From contig NC_052675.1 in assembly GCF_016802725.1 (NCBI RefSeq), forward strand, positions 10,952,638-11,016,637: a stretch of 64,000 nt of DNA, written 5' to 3'. Positions 60,992-64,000 of the stretch are shown in pieces. Positions within the stretch are counted from its first letter, which is position 1. Every line of letters starts with the position of its first letter. Made by a program: the position numbers and the translations under genes. Under the pieces are notes generated by a model. The model did not search any database. It was not told the origin of the DNA and was given only the letters and a program-made list of their open reading frames with translations. The DNA comes from Solenopsis invicta (Eukaryota > Arthropoda > Insecta > Hymenoptera > Formicidae).

Positions 60992-63900
60992 GAATATGTC
61001 TATAAACAATTTCGTTACGATCCTTTCCAGAGACCTTCCGCATAAATATTTTTCTAAAGCTATTTTTTCCACCGAATATACTCGATTTAAAATAACCGAA
61101 GCCGTTGCTTATTTCCTCTCGCGTAAAAACCATCATGCAATTGTACGCTACTTTTATTAGCGAGAGGATAGCTTTTATTATTTTCTGCCTTTGAAGACTT
61201 TTCCGCGCACGGTGAAGCGTCGATGCGATGCGGATTGTAACTCGATCGAAGCATGCAAATGCGATGGAGGAAGCGAACGCTTCCTGTGATCGATTTTCCA
61301 TCTCTCGCTCGATGTTGATCGTCTAAAGTCTCGAGCTTTCCTTTTCCTTTCTTTCCTTTTTTTCACCCCCTCATGTTTCTCTCGCTCGTGAAGTCATCGC
61401 TCGAATTCTCGGCGAACATCGCGAACGATTCTATTCTCGATGCGGTATATTGGATGCGGGGTATCGAGACCGGAGCATTCGAGGAGGGGTGGTACGTAAA
61501 CCACGATCGTCGCCACTACCGTTGATGGGTTGCGCCCAGAGACCGACGTAACTGGTTTCGCGAGGGACCGATTGCGAACACGCGCCGATCGATCGCGTAT
61601 CGGACATCGCGCGCGTCTCCGCGCGTCATTGGCGGCCGCTATTTTGGCGGAGTGCTCGATATCCTCTTCAATTTAACATGAGCACAAATGTAAATAGAAG
61701 ATATTCGCTTTTTCAGACACATTAATCTACTTCGACTGACGAGAGCGTCTGTTGAAACTGGAAAGGTACGGATTACTGCTTTCCGTTTTCCAACTTTTAA
61801 CAATATCTGATGGACGAAAAAGAGATATATTATCTTGTTGTATTTTTTTGTAATTGTCCGCTGTATTTCCATACACGTTCAAGATCGTGACTTCCATTCG
61901 ATCGTGACTCGATAGTTAATCTCCACACGTTAATCTCCAATAGCTGATAGTTTTGATTGGATGCGTGTGAGTTAATCTCTTCCGATAATGTATATATATT
62001 TTAAGCTGGTATTTCTTTGCAGGTTAATTCGGTTCGCGAATCGTTTCTCCCCCGGCTTTTTCTTTCGCAAGGATCAACGCGGCGGCGGAAGATCATGTCG
62101 GTGCGTGATCGATGGCGTTTACGCGTGAAAGTGATTTGACTTCATGGAAAGACCTCTCGATGGGGAATGTGGGAACGGCTGTGCGTGTCCGTGTGTTGCG
62201 TCGGTGAACGAGTTAATGTTGCGTAATCGACGCTTGTACGCTTCGACGCTAAGTAATTATAGTTAAATTATCGACCCGCGCGAATGCTTAGTTAGAATAA
62301 TCTGCACGTAAATAGAAAATGCGTTGAAATTAATAAAGATCTTGCCTCTTTTTTATTGCGGCGTTGATAACATTCCTCGATTTTAGATATACCAATAATC
62401 GTAAAACGAAAGTACATGGAATGAAATATTATTATTCTTCTCTAAAAAGAAATCCATAAAGCATTTTTCAAGCACATGGAATTGGAATCTTCCTCGCTTA
62501 TAAACATTTTTCAACTGTAATTCCGCGCTGTCTTTACGACGCTCGTCGAAGAAAGAAAAAAAAAAAAGAAATTCAATCGCAAGATCGTAGTTAAAGCATA
62601 TAAATTCCCATTTATATGCACGGAAGTAGCATTTTTGCGTAAAGATTAGTCCGCAATACGGTGTTCGTTGTTGCAGTCGAACGTTCCGGCTCAATTTTTA
62701 ACAAGTGGAAATTCCCGACGAATTTCCCGCAGGTAGAATCCTCGCGAGATTGACTCGTTCGCTCGATCGCGCTTCGATCGAGATCGATTGTGTTCGCGGT
62801 ACCGGCGGACGCGCTCGTTAATTTCCACAGTCGCGATGAACGCTCGAAACACTTCCTCTCGGGGTGCCGATTATACGAGGTGTGTTTCGCTCAGGAGAGG
62901 GCGAGAAAGAGAGGTACAGTCACGTGCAACAAGTGTGACTGCTTCATCAATCTCTCCGCGTGCGTGGGCAGGCGTGAGAAACCGCGCTCTCGAGCTCTCT
63001 CGGTGGTTAGGTCGACGCCGAGAGAAAGAGAGAGTTGAGAGAGACTCGCGCCCGCGAAAGGTCACATTTCTCAGATTTTCCCCGAGTTCTCGTCTCAAAC
63101 TGATTGTGAGACTTGGAACCGAAAGCGGGGCTCGCGCCAAGGGTGATGCGCTATATATCCACGTGTACAATGCCCACGTGACAACGGCAGTTTTCGTCAC
63201 CGACCTCGCCTTCCTTCCCTCATCGGCCACACGAATCGAGAAATAACGAAGATCAAGTGTGAACGCGGTGACCGAAAACAACAATTCACTATTTTCATCA
63301 AAGACTGTCCCTTCTCGTTCAAAGTTTGAATTGAGATAAATTTTATTAGTAATGATTTACATTAGATGGCTATGTAAAACCAAATATTCAATTGTTAAAA
63401 AAATCCTCAGCTGAATAACTTTTGTCAAAAACGTCGAATTTTTCTTTTTTTCTAGTGTCTGTTGTAATAATGTTGTTTTGCTTTACGCTTGACAATGTTG
63501 ATGTAAACGGAAGACGCACGGACGTGACAATAATTTTTTTAACTAATCTGTTTACTCCGCATTGCATTAGCAAACACGCGATTTCCAATGAAATCATCGT
63601 GCACACTTGCTTCGGTAAACCCTTGACTTCTACACTTGACTGTCGATTACGTGAATGACCAGTCAATCATCGCGAAGGTCCGCTGCTAATCGCTCGTCGG
63701 CGAGACGGCCGTTTGAAGCATCGATCGAGCAATCGAACGCGTCCAGTTAATTCGCGATTTATACGACTCATTTATCACTATGACGTAGGAAAATACACTC
63801 GACACGATTACTGCAAAGTATCGTGTCCCGCGGCGCGTAAATCCCTATAACTTGTGTAAATAGTCACATCATACCGTGGCGGGATAAAAAAATATTCTCT

Positions 63901-64000
63901 GTTTCTCTCCTCCTTCCCCTCCTATCCGCCCGATGTAACAATAGCCAGCTGTTTGCGAGAATCGATTCACATCAGCATCCGTTCCTCGAAAAGGCCGCGA

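Larger units (their letters stand above)
55570..64000. other. Non-coding; CpG-rich blocks near the end
   Basis: Pyrimidine-rich and CpG-containing sequence with AT-rich stretches (56480-56820, 57970-58290 and 59150-59300). A clean acceptor-like tract, T-rich then TTTCTTTCAG, ends at 58411 without a definable exon. A CpG-dense block (about 62760-63240) has open frames on both strands but no domain. Confidence 0.5.

Noticed and set aside
62010..62030. Plus-strand TTCTTTGCAG/GTTAAT
   Set aside because: Good acceptor, but GTTAAT is a poor donor, so it does not qualify as a ratchet site.
62788..63246. 152-codon plus-strand open frame near the window end
   Set aside because: It is in a CpG-dense block with a similarly long open frame on the opposite strand; Arg-rich and without a domain.

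Overview
The window looks like nuclear DNA of an insect, most likely a hymenopteran and possibly an ant. The reasons are abundant undepleted CpG, many (GA/CT)n microsatellites, AT-rich stretches alternating with CpG-dense ones, and short decayed DNA transposons. This assignment rests on overall character only. I found no bacterial-style gene organisation, rRNA, convincing tRNA, CRISPR array or known microRNA. No open frame shows a recognisable host protein domain. Open frames of 60-265 codons occur throughout, usually on both strands and in several frames at once in CpG-rich or simple-sequence stretches, as expected by chance.

The best positive evidence on what the DNA does is a pair of plus-strand recursive ('ratchet') splice sites about 32 kb apart. 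At 17252/17253 and 49114/49115 a polypyrimidine tract runs into TTTCAG joined directly to GTAAGT or GTAAGC. Each is followed by a second strong donor, GTAAGT, 94 and 56 nt downstream. This is the layout of recursive-splice exons (RS-exons) known from very long insect and vertebrate introns. I therefore read most of the window as the interior of one very large plus-strand intron. The host gene and its flanking coding exons cannot be identified from here.

Layout. 1-17 kb: AT-rich DNA with CpG-dense islands (about 4.0-6.8 and 9.1-9.5 kb) and many microsatellites. 17.2 kb: first ratchet site. 17.4-25.4 kb: mixed unique sequence with a 15-bp tandem repeat. 25.38-25.82 kb: a small Tc1/mariner-type element with TA flanks, matching terminal repeats and the last part of a transposase. 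36.8-39.1 kb: two diverged copies of a ~150-bp sequence facing each other about 2 kb apart, with a possible MITE between them. 41.89-42.13 kb: a foldback MITE that is almost entirely one hairpin. 43.5 kb: a perfect 17-bp GC-rich hairpin. 49.1 kb: second ratchet site. 49.2-64 kb: microsatellites, pyrimidine tracts, a G-quadruplex motif and a CpG-rich end segment.

If the region is transcribed as one plus-strand intron, the foldback element and the inverted pair would both lie in the same pre-mRNA and could form long double-stranded RNA, a plausible source of endogenous siRNA or a substrate for adenosine editing. That is inference.
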